This document shows positions 1-7,554 of a DNA stretch of 64,000 nt, in pieces. The stretch comes from CBDHHC01 sp965263345 (GTDB lineage: Bacteria > Pseudomonadota > Alphaproteobacteria > Rhizobiales > CBDHHC01). Position 1 is the first letter of the stretch, and the number at the start of each line of letters is the position of its first letter. A program made the position numbers and the translations under genes. A model generated the notes under the pieces. That model had not been told where the DNA came from. It searched no databases and was given only the letters and a program-made list of their open reading frames with translations. The stretch is from NCBI GenBank assembly GCA_965263345.1, contig CBDHHC010000006.1, forward strand, positions 248,001 to 312,000, read 5' to 3'.

Positions 1-420
1 CCCCATATTGTTGATTCGCTTATACAAAATGGGCTTATTCCTGTTATCGCTCCGTTGGGGTTTGATGAACATGGCCAGACTTATAATATTAATGCAGATA
101 CATTTGCAGGGGCACTTGCTGGTGCTTTAAAAGCCAAACGCTTATTATTGCTGACAGATGTCTCTGGTGTTCTTGATGAAGATAAAAATATTATTGAAGA
201 ATTACAGGTTTCTGAAGCCCATAAACTGATTGAAAATGGCGTTATTTCTGGCGGTATGATTCCGAAAATAGAGAGTTGTATTTCAGTTGTTGAACAGGGT
301 GTTGAGGCTGTTGTTATTTTGAACGGTAAGGTTCCACATGCTGTTTTGCTTGAGCTGTTTACTGCTCATGGTGTGGGGACTTTGCTCGGGAAATCTCGTG
401 AAAAGCTGGACAAGGGCTAG
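1..420 (+). CDS. argB: Acetylglutamate kinase, C-terminal part (5' end outside window)
   Basis: Phosphorylates N-acetylglutamate, the second step of arginine synthesis in the cytoplasm. The frame is open from base 1 and the 139 visible residues cover the C-terminal half of the amino-acid-kinase fold. Visible family marks are NGLIPVIAPLG, the YNINAD segment with the nucleotide-site Asn-Ala-Asp, LLLLTDVSGVLD, and the GGMIPK loop near the end. The product ends in HGVGTLL as in typical ArgB. It is followed after 3 bp by the nucleotidase gene, so the two are probably cotranscribed. The other arginine genes argD and argF lie 34 kb away in this window. Confidence 0.95.
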   Translation, partial: PHIVDSLIQNGLIPVIAPLGFDEHGQTYNINADTFAGALAGALKAKRLLLLTDVSGVLDEDKNIIEELQVSEAHKLIENGVISGGMIPKIESCISVVEQGVEAVVILNGKVPHAVLLELFTAHGVGTLLGKSREKLDKG

Positions 421-423
421 ACT

Positions 424-1101
424 ATGCCATTTTCCAAAATAATTGATTGGGTTTTTGATCTTGATCACACTTTATATCCTGCCGAATGCAATCTTTTTGC
501 TGAGATTGATGTTCGAATGGGCGAATTTATTTCAGATTTTCTTAATGTTGATCCTTTTGAAGCTAAACGTATTCAAAAACAATATTTCAAAGACTATGGT
601 ACAACCTTGAATGGGTTGATGACATTGCATAATCTGAAACCCAAACTTTTTCTTGATTATGTTCATGATATTGACCATTCCCCTGTTACACATAATCAAG
701 ATCTTGATAAAGCTTTGGGGAAACTTCCTGGGCGCAAATTTATTTTTACCAATGGTACTGTGAAACATGCAGAAAATGTGATGGGGCGGCTTGGCGTGTC
801 TCATCATTTTGATGATATATTCGATATTGTTGCGACCGACTATATCCCTAAGCCTCAGCGTGAAGCTTATGATTATGTTATTGATAAAACGAAGCTTGAT
901 CTTGAAAATGCGGTTATGTTTGAAGATCTGGCACGTAATTTAGAAGTTCCTCATCAACTTGGAATGACAACAGTTTTGGTTCAGGCTAAAGGCGATCACC
1001 CAGATGCAAATCTGGGTGTGCTTGGGACTGGTGAGGAAGACCATGTGCATCATGTCACGGATGATTTAACATATTTTCTAAATGATGTTGTTCTCAAATA
1101 A
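424..1101 (+). CDS. Pyrimidine 5'-nucleotidase, HAD superfamily
   Basis: Predicted cytoplasmic phosphatase of the SDT1-like pyrimidine 5'-nucleotidase family, hydrolysing UMP/CMP-type monophosphates. The 225-residue protein carries HAD motif I as DLDHTLYP near residue 12 (nucleophile and acid/base Asp), motif II as FTNGT near 109, and motif III/IV around KPQREAY and MFEDLARN. The helical cap lies between motifs I and II. It starts 3 bp after the argB stop, and this argB-nucleotidase pairing is common in alphaproteobacteria. The family assignment is strong; substrate preference is inferred. Confidence 0.88.
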   Translation: MPFSKIIDWVFDLDHTLYPAECNLFAEIDVRMGEFISDFLNVDPFEAKRIQKQYFKDYGTTLNGLMTLHNLKPKLFLDYVHDIDHSPVTHNQDLDKALGKLPGRKFIFTNGTVKHAENVMGRLGVSHHFDDIFDIVATDYIPKPQREAYDYVIDKTKLDLENAVMFEDLARNLEVPHQLGMTTVLVQAKGDHPDANLGVLGTGEEDHVHHVTDDLTYFLNDVVLK

Positions 1102-1146
1102 TTCGTAGGCAGCTCAAGCGACCTTGTTGCTGATTTCATTGCTTTT

Positions 1147-1941
1147 TTAGTATTTGATAATCTTCCGATATAGATGCCATGTGGCGTGTCCTAAGATTGG
1201 TAATATAATTATTAGCCCCAGGAAAGCTGTTAGCATGCCAATGCAAAGCATTATGGCTATGATGAGTGCCCAGATAATCATTACAAAAAGATTGTTATAA
1301 ACTGCTTTGGCAGAGATGACGACAGCTTCGGCTGCAGTTGCGTAACGATCAACTAGCAAAGGAAAAGAGACGACCGTAATTGTAAATACTAGTGCAGCCA
1401 AAAAGCCTCCTAATATATTTCCAACGATTATGAGTTGATGCCCGGCATTAGTATAAAGAATCTGGTTCATAAATTCATCGAACCGTTTTGGGGCTAGGTC
1501 AGATATAAATAATTCATACAAACCCTGTGCGGACCAAAGCCAAGCTACAAAAATAACAAATAAGACCAGTCCTAAAACTATGATCGATGCAATGGATGGT
1601 GATTTAAATACGGCAAACATTGAATGCCAGGGAACAGGTTGGTTTTGTTCGCGTCTGCGACTGAGCTCATATAGGCCGACTGTTGTGATTGGACCTATGA
1701 ATGAGAAGCCAAGCAGCATGGGGAATATTAATTCTACTATTTGTTCATTTAAGGCGATGCTTACAAGAATATATCCTAATACTGGAATGATTAGGATCAT
1801 GAAGAAGGCATATGTTGGCATGACTTTGAAGTCATCATAGCCATTCTTTAAAGCAAGCCCTAAGTCACTTATGTTTATCTTATTAATTTGAGGGGTGGCT
1901 GATTTATAATTGTATTTTGGAAAATCGGCATCTGTTACCAT
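1147..1941 (-). CDS. DUF2189 integral membrane protein
   Basis: 264-residue polytopic inner-membrane protein of unknown function. It has a soluble N-terminus of about 40 residues (INKINISDLGLALKNGYDDF), then roughly six hydrophobic segments. The block FSFIGPITTVGLYELSRRRE after the second helix is typical of DUF2189, as is the C-terminal LPILGHATWHLYRK. The start is fixed by an excellent ribosome-binding site (AGGAGGT, 6 nt before ATG 1941). It is convergent with the nucleotidase gene, 45 bp away. Nothing nearby indicates its role. Confidence 0.8.
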   Translation of the reverse strand: MVTDADFPKYNYKSATPQINKINISDLGLALKNGYDDFKVMPTYAFFMILIIPVLGYILVSIALNEQIVELIFPMLLGFSFIGPITTVGLYELSRRREQNQPVPWHSMFAVFKSPSIASIIVLGLVLFVIFVAWLWSAQGLYELFISDLAPKRFDEFMNQILYTNAGHQLIIVGNILGGFLAALVFTITVVSFPLLVDRYATAAEAVVISAKAVYNNLFVMIIWALIIAIMLCIGMLTAFLGLIIILPILGHATWHLYRKIIKY

Positions 1942-2104
1942 CGTCTACCTCCTAAGGGGGTCGTAGCACCAAAAGGAGGGAGAGTGATGCCCTCCGTTTA
2001 TGTCCACGAAGGTTTTCTAATTTTTATTAATTTATCATATTTATGGGGAGGTATCAGTTATACTTTGAACTCATTTTTGAAAATTGTTATTCCATAATTT
2101 TGTT

Positions 2105-2386
2105 TTAGGATTCCTGCATCATTTTCCCAATGCCGATCGTAAAACCTGCAATGGCCATAATGATGGGGATGCCGTAGCTTGCCACAGTTACGAGAAACAC
2201 TGTAAAGCCAAATTCAAAAACAGTTCGCCAGGTTTCATTAACGCATTTTACAGTAAAGCTTAAACTCCCTTTGCCCTGGCAAAGATTAAATTCAAAAACT
2301 AAGAAATAGCTGAGCAAGCCTGTAGTTACGATGAAGAAAGCCAGGTAACAAATTATACGGATTGCTGCCCAGACAGCCATGGCCAT
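2105..2386 (-). CDS. Small two- or three-helix membrane protein
   Basis: 93-residue hydrophobic protein that I do not recognise. Hydrophobic stretches lie at about residues 7-30 (ending LLSYFLVFEF) and 58-85 (FGFTVFLVTVASYGIPIIMAIAGFT), separated by a loop with two cysteines (NLCQGKG and KCVNET) that could form a disulfide if it faces the periplasm. A good ribosome-binding site (AAGGGAG) lies 8 nt before ATG 2386; a second ATG two codons later is possible. It sits 163 bp upstream of the DUF2189 gene on the same strand and may be cotranscribed with it. Confidence 0.6.
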   Translation of the reverse strand: MAMAVWAAIRIICYLAFFIVTTGLLSYFLVFEFNLCQGKGSLSFTVKCVNETWRTVFEFGFTVFLVTVASYGIPIIMAIAGFTIGIGKMMQES

Positions 2387-3077
2387 TGTGTTTACTCCCT
2401 TACCTTATGGGTTTCTATAGGCTGATGATGGCGGAATTTTGCGTTCTTGTTATTATTTTTCATAATTTTAAGTATTTATGTTAAACAATTTTTTTTATAT
2501 ATGTTCTTGAAAGCTGTATTCTTTGGAATTTTACAACTCTTTTTTTTATTACAGGATCAGTGATGGATTGTAATATTTGTTGTTTTTCGAGTTGAAATTC
2601 TCTTGAATTTATAAAACTGTTTTGGACTTGAGTCACTTATGTTTTTTGATTTAATTCTATCATTGTTAATGGGGTCATTTAGAAGATTTGACCTGAACTT
2701 AAATTTTAGATTTTGGTTAAAATTCTGCGGGCGTGGGGCATATAAATCAGGTTTTCTTTCAATGATATTTATGCCTCAAAATGTGGGCTATATTTAACAC
2801 TAAAAATCAGTGAAAATCGCTAAATCTGTTCAGATAAATTCCTCAAAAACTCCAATAAAAGTTATAAATATTTTACGGGAAAAAGAGAACAAATAACCCG
2901 TCATTTCGGAGTGTGTTTATCTCGCGCACTCTACTCATAAGTCTAAATCTGTTTTGGTGCCATGACTCAAGGCCGTGACAGTGACAGGTTGTGCAGCCAA
3001 TCTGTAACTGAACCTTGGTGTGTGCGCACCTGACAGATTTTTTTTGAAGCCATTTATGTCAATATGCGGAGGAAATC
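2387..3077 (+). promoter_or_regulatory. Long noncoding region with a structured leader ahead of the glycoside hydrolase
   Basis: No convincing gene in these 691 bases. The left two thirds are plain AT-rich DNA. From about 2875 to 3046 there are successive inverted repeats: ACGGG/CCCGT (17-nt loop), GAGTGTG/CGCACTC, then AATCTGT (2999-3005) pairing with ACAGATT (3033-3039), the latter directly followed by seven further T. The last hairpin encloses GGTG/CACC and resembles a Rho-independent terminator 31 nt before the ATG at 3078. This looks like an attenuated 5' leader; I could not match it to a known riboswitch. Confidence 0.4.
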
Positions 3078-3434
3078 ATGAGACTTCATGATATAATGAC
3101 AAAGCTTTTTACAAAACTTTTTATCGTTTTGTTTTCAATATTAATAAGCATTGGTGGTGCATATGCTTATTATGATTATGATCCTTTGAAAGGAGCACGA
3201 AACTTACCATCAGGCAAACGTGTTCATTTTGTCCTTGGACAGGATGGGGATACGCTTCTTAACTTTAAAGCAGCTGTGTTGGATAAAGATAAAAGATACC
3301 CTCGTCCATCAGGGGTTTCTATGTTTACCAGTATTAACGGTACGACGCCAAATAATGCATTTTGGAGTGCTGTTGATTTTGATATTGGTGTTACGCACTA
3401 TGAGCCTATTTTGAGTAATTATAGTGGTGTCTGA
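3078..3434 (+). CDS. GH26-like glycoside hydrolase, N-terminal fragment (frameshifted gene)
   Basis: 118 residues: a signal peptide (KLFTKLFIVLFSILISIGGAYA, cleavage after AYA about residue 30) followed by the first strands of a TIM-barrel hydrolase (HFVLGQDGDTL, then PSGVSMFTS). The frame ends at TGA 3432-3434. The next reading frame, one base back, continues without a gap as LTIGIEMIDYSQD, so this and the following entry are one gene broken by a single missing base near 3429-3431. A ribosome-binding site (CGGAGGAA) precedes ATG 3078. A truncated product alone would lack both catalytic glutamates. Confidence 0.7.
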   Translation: MRLHDIMTKLFTKLFIVLFSILISIGGAYAYYDYDPLKGARNLPSGKRVHFVLGQDGDTLLNFKAAVLDKDKRYPRPSGVSMFTSINGTTPNNAFWSAVDFDIGVTHYEPILSNYSGV

Positions 3435-3448
3435 CTATAGGTATTGAG

Positions 3449-4843
3449 ATGATTGATTATTCTCAGGACCTGAGTACGGAAAACCGAAATCTTACCTCAA
3501 GAGCTATTGCGGGTGATCCTCGCGTTGCACCCGAGGTTATTGACAGGTATCGCGGATGGGTTGATGAACTCATTCAGTTTGCAAAATCTACCAAACGAAA
3601 AGTTTATCTGAAAATCGGTTATGAATTTGATGGGCACTGGAATAATTATGAGCCAGAGTCTTATAAGGCCGCTTTTCGTTATATCAAAAAGAGAATTGAT
3701 GATTTGGGAGCGTGGCGTGTTGCAACAGTCTGGCAGACTGCAGCCTGGGGCGCGGACATTCCTGAAAAACCAATTGTCGGTAAAGAGAATTATGAAGTCG
3801 CGAAAGCTGTGAAAGACGGCAAAGCGATTGAGTTTTTCGATAAATGGTATCCAGGTGATGATGTCGTTGACTGGATGGGTATCTCTCAGTTTATGACGCA
3901 GAATTATAAACGTGAAGGCGGCCCATGGGCATGTGATAGAACTGAGAACCCTGAAGTCATTGCTCCAAGAGCTGTACAAAATGCCATGCTCGATTATGCG
4001 CGTCTGCATAATAAACCTGTGATGGTTGCAGAAGCTGCCCCTGCAGGGTATGACCTTGGGGACCTTACCGTTGCTTGTCGTTTCAGAGAGGGTGAGCCCT
4101 GGCTTGATGCGAATAAAACTACGCTAACGCCTCAACAAATCTGGAAAGAATGGTTTGCTCCAACATTTGAGTATGTTCGTCAAAACAGGGATGTCATCCG
4201 GTCCATTACGTATATCAATGCGCATTGGGAAAGCCAGCTTAACTGGTTGTGCGGACCTTTGCCGAGTGGTGACATCAGATGTAATGACAATTACTGGGGT
4301 GACAGTCGGATTGAGACGCAGCCATATATCCTTGATAAAGTTAAGGCGGAGCTGAGAGATCGCAGGTTCTGGGAAATTGGGCGGAGATTTACAAGGAAAT
4401 TCGAAGCTCCAGATTTCTCAAAAGGGCGCGGTGTTTATGAAGCTGAGTATTCTGAAGGCGATGCTTTTAAACAGTGTTGTGGTCTTGGGACGCTTGGACT
4501 TGTTAATCTGTCGGCTTCAAATGAGCGCGAAGTGATGGTGCTTAATTTTGGAGATGGCGGGCAAGGCCGTTATGGTGTGAATTTTGAAAGGGTGAAACCT
4601 GGAAAAGCCATCATCGTTACGCTTCGCGGTAATCCAACACCGGCTGTTGCAGATGGGACGTTCCGCGTGCTTGTAAATGGCAAGCAAGTTGGAGAGTCTG
4701 TGCCTCTTCCATCAAGCACTGAATTTGAAGATTTCAGATTTGAAACGAAAGTTCCTCCCGGAGCGACTGTTCGTGTTGAAATGAACCCGAATAGTGGTGG
4801 TGAGATTTTCTGGTTAGATAAGATCAAAATCGTTCGTCGTTGA
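3449..4843 (+). CDS. GH26-like glycoside hydrolase, catalytic and C-terminal fragment
   Basis: 464 residues completing the protein begun at 3078. The barrel contains KVYLKIGYEFDGHWN, whose Glu would be the acid/base, and KPVMVAEAAP, whose Glu would be the nucleophile, as in GH26-type beta-mannanases. The last 130 residues (from about GRGVYEAEYSEGDAF) look like a beta-sandwich carbohydrate-binding module. The exported full protein would act on a polysaccharide in the periplasm or outside. ATG 3449 is only the first Met after the frameshift and has no ribosome-binding site; coding similarity extends upstream to about 3431. Substrate is not established. Alternative: a related clan-A family. Confidence 0.7.
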   Translation: MIDYSQDLSTENRNLTSRAIAGDPRVAPEVIDRYRGWVDELIQFAKSTKRKVYLKIGYEFDGHWNNYEPESYKAAFRYIKKRIDDLGAWRVATVWQTAAWGADIPEKPIVGKENYEVAKAVKDGKAIEFFDKWYPGDDVVDWMGISQFMTQNYKREGGPWACDRTENPEVIAPRAVQNAMLDYARLHNKPVMVAEAAPAGYDLGDLTVACRFREGEPWLDANKTTLTPQQIWKEWFAPTFEYVRQNRDVIRSITYINAHWESQLNWLCGPLPSGDIRCNDNYWGDSRIETQPYILDKVKAELRDRRFWEIGRRFTRKFEAPDFSKGRGVYEAEYSEGDAFKQCCGLGTLGLVNLSASNEREVMVLNFGDGGQGRYGVNFERVKPGKAIIVTLRGNPTPAVADGTFRVLVNGKQVGESVPLPSSTEFEDFRFETKVPPGATVRVEMNPNSGGEIFWLDKIKIVRR

Positions 4844-4870
4844 TTGAAGTTTGATTTTGCTACATGATCT

Positions 4871-4904
4871 TCGGTCGGGGTGAGGAGCCCCGATCGGACT
4901 TTCT
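4871..4904 (+). terminator. Rho-independent terminator after the glycoside hydrolase
   Basis: Inverted repeat TCGGTCGGGG / CCCCGATCGGA with a seven-base loop (TGAGGAG) and one G-U pair, followed by CTTTCT. It starts 28 bases after the stop at 4843 and lies before the convergent SUKH gene, so it may serve both strands. Confidence 0.6.
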
Positions 4905-4951
4905 ATTTGATGTATTTGATCAATATTTTCTGATTGTTCTATCGATTTGTT

Positions 4952-5485
4952 TTATAGACATTCTTTTCCATATGTTGAGGTCAGGCGCATAAGCCATTCG
5001 TCAAAAGTTTTCCATTGTTTTAATTCATCGGTTATTGATACATAGTCATAAACAGGATCTTCATGACAATAGACATTGAAGTTTTCAGGGCCGTCCCGGT
5101 TTATCGTGAAACCAAAAAAATCGCCGAGTGATCTTATGCTTCCTATCATGCAAAACTGATCTGTGATGGGCTGGTCTTCCTCCATCGTTTTAAGATCATG
5201 ATGTATTTGGGTTATGTCGTTTAGATCGTAAAAATCAAGGCCTAATCCAAACCGATCGACGAATAGCATGGCGTGGCCGATTTGTTTCAGACAGGATTTA
5301 TAACTTTCTGGCAATTTCCAGCCGATTTTCTTTTCTGTTTCAGAGATTTCCTGATCAGAGAAGGTTTTGTATTGGTGAAACTCATAGTTTAAGCCATCTG
5401 TGATTTCAATCATTTTCCCATGGCTTAGCTCACACCAGCTTTTGAGTTGCAAGAGTGCGCTGTCAAATTCGGATATGTTATTCAT
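4952..5485 (-). CDS. SMI1/KNR4 (SUKH) family protein
   Basis: 177 residues with the SUKH signature: FSDQEISETEKKIGWKLPESY in the first half, then LKQIGHAML, and a terminal block with SLGDFFGFTINRDG and VYDYVSITDELKQWKTFDEWL. Proteins of this superfamily are often immunity proteins that neutralise polymorphic or contact-dependent toxins. No toxin gene is visible nearby, so that role is inference. Its ATG overlaps the stop of the upstream 81-codon gene by four bases (ATGA), meaning translational coupling. The pair is convergent with the hydrolase and sits beside a palindromic element in an accessory-looking patch. Confidence 0.75.
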   Translation of the reverse strand: MNNISEFDSALLQLKSWCELSHGKMIEITDGLNYEFHQYKTFSDQEISETEKKIGWKLPESYKSCLKQIGHAMLFVDRFGLGLDFYDLNDITQIHHDLKTMEEDQPITDQFCMIGSIRSLGDFFGFTINRDGPENFNVYCHEDPVYDYVSITDELKQWKTFDEWLMRLTSTYGKECL

Positions 5486-5727
5486 TTGCTTGCTTTAAAA
5501 TCACGCCATTGCTGCCAGGCCTGTTCTGGGTCTAAGTCAGGATAGCCGCGCTGATTTTCAATTTCATCTGCAACTTGTTTTGTCAGGGCAATGGTTATTC
5601 CGCTGTCTCTGATCTGCAAAACTTCGCCTTCTGTAAGGTCTGCCCCTTTTTGTTTTTCTGCATCCGTCAGCAGAGAAATGAGAGGCGGAATGAAGACCGG
5701 GATGAGGTTTTCCGAGTTATCTGTCAT
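5482..5727 (-). CDS. Small protein coupled to the SUKH gene
   Basis: 81-residue soluble protein that I do not recognise. It has a proline-rich start (VFIPPLISLLTDAEKQKGADLTEGEVLQIRD), a helix LTKQVADEIENQRGYPDL, and an aromatic end (PEQAWQQWRDFKA). The first part resembles small proteins found next to SUKH genes in other genomes, by memory only. The stop overlaps the downstream SUKH start (ATGA), so the two are very likely made together. A weak GGA lies before ATG 5727. A role as partner in immunity is possible but not shown. Confidence 0.6.
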   Translation of the reverse strand: MTDNSENLIPVFIPPLISLLTDAEKQKGADLTEGEVLQIRDSGITIALTKQVADEIENQRGYPDLDPEQAWQQWRDFKASK

Positions 5728-5873
5728 GGTTCCGAGCCTTGTTTTTAATGTTTCTTTTATTTTGGGGTGTTTTTAGGGGAGATGCAAGGGAGGTGGTTGA
5801 CTTATGGAAAAATGTTATCGTTTTGTGAGATGTTCATAAAAGGTTAAGGAATCGAGGTTTCTTGATAGGGTTA

Positions 5874-6041
5874 CCCTTTCTTGCCTCAATTGCAATTGGG
5901 GAAGCCCTTTGGCTTGGTTACAAGACAAAGGGAAGGGGGGTAAAATGTGAGGCTTGTCATATGTCGCTTTACCCCCATCCCCCTTGCTTTGCAAGGGTAC
6001 TTCCCCCACAAGCCTCTGGCTTGCGAGGGAAGAAAGAGGGG
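5874..6041. repeat. 168-bp palindromic intergenic element
   Basis: The ends are near-perfect inverted repeats: CCCTTTCTTGCCTC (5874-5887) against GAGGGAAGAAAGAGGG (6025-6040). Inside are further dyads: AAGCC/GGCTT (5902-5915), GGGGGTAAA/TTTACCCCC (5936-5976), CCCTTGC-TTT-GCAAGGG (5981-5997, perfect) and AAGCC/GGCTT (6010-6022). GC content is clearly above the flanks. No coding signal: the open frames here are by-products of the repeats. It resembles a MITE or compound REP-type element; only one copy is visible in this window. Confidence 0.6.
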
Positions 6042-6110
6042 TGGATGTTTTGTGGTTTAAGACTTCCCTAACTATAATTTCATGAGGATAAATTCCTGGG
6101 AAAAAAGTCC

Positions 6111-6139
6111 TTGACAGCGTAACGGTACTGTGGTAGGGT
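6111..6139 (+). promoter_or_regulatory. Possible sigma-70 promoter for the DUF2335 unit
   Basis: A consensus TTGACA (6111-6116) is followed after 17 bases by TAGGGT (6134-6139), a weak -10; CATAAT at 6145 is better in sequence but too far. It lies 170 bases upstream of the gene at 6310, with nothing else recognisable between. Confidence 0.35.
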
Positions 6140-6309
6140 TATGGCATAATCGAGAGAGTTCTCAGAGAATTTGGTGGTTTTTCCCCTTTTTACAAACACA
6201 GTTATTCACACTTATTCTTTTTTAATTGTTCTACTCCTATATGAAGCTATAAATTGAGCGAATCAAAATACATCGAATTTTATATAATTTTAGAAAATTG
6301 TGAGCTACA

Positions 6310-6744
6310 ATGACGCCTACTTCTGACTCTTGTATAGTTGATAGCCCTGTTTTATCGAGAAATTTATCTAAAAAACAAGAGTTTTTGTACCTAGTTTTGT
6401 TTATGAGTGAAGTTTTGAAAAAAAATAGTTTCAAAAATGAGCGAAAAGTAATAAATCAATCAACGGAAGAAAAATTTAAGTATTTTCTTGATGGTTACTT
6501 TCAATCATTTGATTTATTTCCAGTCTGTGATCGCCATGTTTACAGCAAAACAGATATAGACTCAGTATTAGATGATTTTTGGTCTGTTGTCAGAGAACTT
6601 AATATTACTACTCAAGAATTTGTATCTTCCCCAGATCAGTTAATAAATGATATACGGGTAGATGATCATGACATCGGACACAGAAAATCCGAAGCGGCAA
6701 GAAGAGCCCTCAAAGGAATTATCAACAAACTCTCAGAAAAGTGA
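6310..6744 (+). CDS. Hypothetical protein upstream of, and overlapping, the DUF2335 gene
   Basis: 144 residues, soluble, lysine- and serine-rich, no family recognised. The middle (KFKYFLDGYFQSFDLFPVCDRHVY) and the end (HRKSEAARRALKGIINKLSEK, a basic helix) are the most protein-like parts. Base composition is more AT-rich than the flanking housekeeping genes. The last 83 bases overlap the DUF2335 frame, an unusually long overlap, so either the DUF2335 start is further in or the pair is tightly coupled. The ATG has no obvious ribosome-binding site. I rate it real but uncertain. Confidence 0.5.
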   Translation: MTPTSDSCIVDSPVLSRNLSKKQEFLYLVLFMSEVLKKNSFKNERKVINQSTEEKFKYFLDGYFQSFDLFPVCDRHVYSKTDIDSVLDDFWSVVRELNITTQEFVSSPDQLINDIRVDDHDIGHRKSEAARRALKGIINKLSEK

Positions 6745-7219
6745 GCTTGATGCACTTCCTGATGATATTCCACCTGAAATAGTTAAAATTTTAAAGGATT
6801 TATTTCAACAGAGTGATTCTAAAAATATAGATACTAAGGCTATAACTGCTGAATTAAAATACTCCTCGTACCGTGGGAACTTTGTACCACCACAAATTAT
6901 TGAAGCATATGAAGAAGCTTTTCCAGGCGCAGGTAAATGGTTACTTGAGCAAACTGAGAAAAGGATGGAAGCTTCAATAAGAAAACAAGATAAACAGATC
7001 GATAATCAGTATAAATTAAAATCAAAGGGACAATTCATCGGTGCAGTCGTCGCTTGTATATCTCTAATTGTGGCTGGTATTACTTTTATTTATACAGAAA
7101 GTGTTATTGCTTTGAGTATTCTAGTAGCTTTTGGAGTTGGAGGGCCAGTAGCTGGTAAGGCATTATTTGAAAGCATCACTAAAATAATTTCACCGAAAGA
7201 AGAAAGTGCCAAAGAGTAA
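6662..7219 (+). CDS. DUF2335 membrane protein
   Basis: 185 residues. The conserved DUF2335 core begins about residue 65 (YRGNFVPPQIIEAYEEAFPGAGKWLLEQTEKRMEAS, then KSKGQFIGA) and ends in two transmembrane helices (about 127-144 and 147-165). The first 60 residues are acidic and disordered-looking. Family function is unknown; members occur in accessory regions of many bacteria, often with a small upstream gene as here. The start is ambiguous: ATG 6662 or ATG 6668, both inside the preceding frame. AT-rich compared with thiC next door, suggesting acquisition by transfer. Confidence 0.7.
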   Translation: MIMTSDTENPKRQEEPSKELSTNSQKSELDALPDDIPPEIVKILKDLFQQSDSKNIDTKAITAELKYSSYRGNFVPPQIIEAYEEAFPGAGKWLLEQTEKRMEASIRKQDKQIDNQYKLKSKGQFIGAVVACISLIVAGITFIYTESVIALSILVAFGVGGPVAGKALFESITKIISPKEESAKE

Positions 7220-7321
7220 AAATTTAGCTTTAAACTATATAAAATTTTACTAGCTAAATTCTCTAAGATTTAATTTGAGTTTGATAGCATTAGGAAAACG
7301 TACTTTTGTTATGAAGAATGA

Positions 7322-7506
7322 ATGGTATCTTTATCTGAAGAACTACAACAATTTTTAGCTGAAAAATTTCCTAATGGTTTTTTTTCTGAAATTGTTGGGA
7401 ATCGCCTTTTTTTGAAGGAGAACTTGGTACTGGGAATCGATTTGGTTGTTTATCAGGTGAGAAATCTGTAGAGGAATTCGTAAAAGGTATCCTCTTAGAA
7501 GGTTAG
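7322..7506 (+). pseudogene. Broken small ORF downstream of DUF2335
   Basis: ATG 7322 opens a frame of 49 codons (VSLSEELQQFLAEKFPNGFF, stopping at TAG 7469). A second frame then reads RFGCLSGEKSVEEFVKGILLEG to TAG 7504. The two halves join into one plausible 60-residue acidic protein if one or two bases are skipped near 7435, so this may be a frameshifted relic. No family recognised, no good ribosome-binding site. The rest of 7220-7554 is AT-rich and empty. Confidence 0.25.
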
Positions 7507-7554
7507 GTATAATCCTGGCGGGTGAATATTATCCACCAGGATTTTTAATATTTC

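Noticed and set aside
283..468. Antisense open frames over argB, thiC, pst, leuC and other genes
   Set aside because: They overlap strong genes in other frames, lack family resemblance and ribosome-binding sites; I treat them as shadows.
2875..3046. Cyclic-di-GMP (GEMM) riboswitch before the glycoside hydrolase
   Set aside because: The conserved GEMM core bases and tetraloop receptor are absent.
5815..6071. Two open frames inside the palindromic element
   Set aside because: They exist only because the repeat lacks stops. Their products are low-complexity and have no ribosome-binding site.
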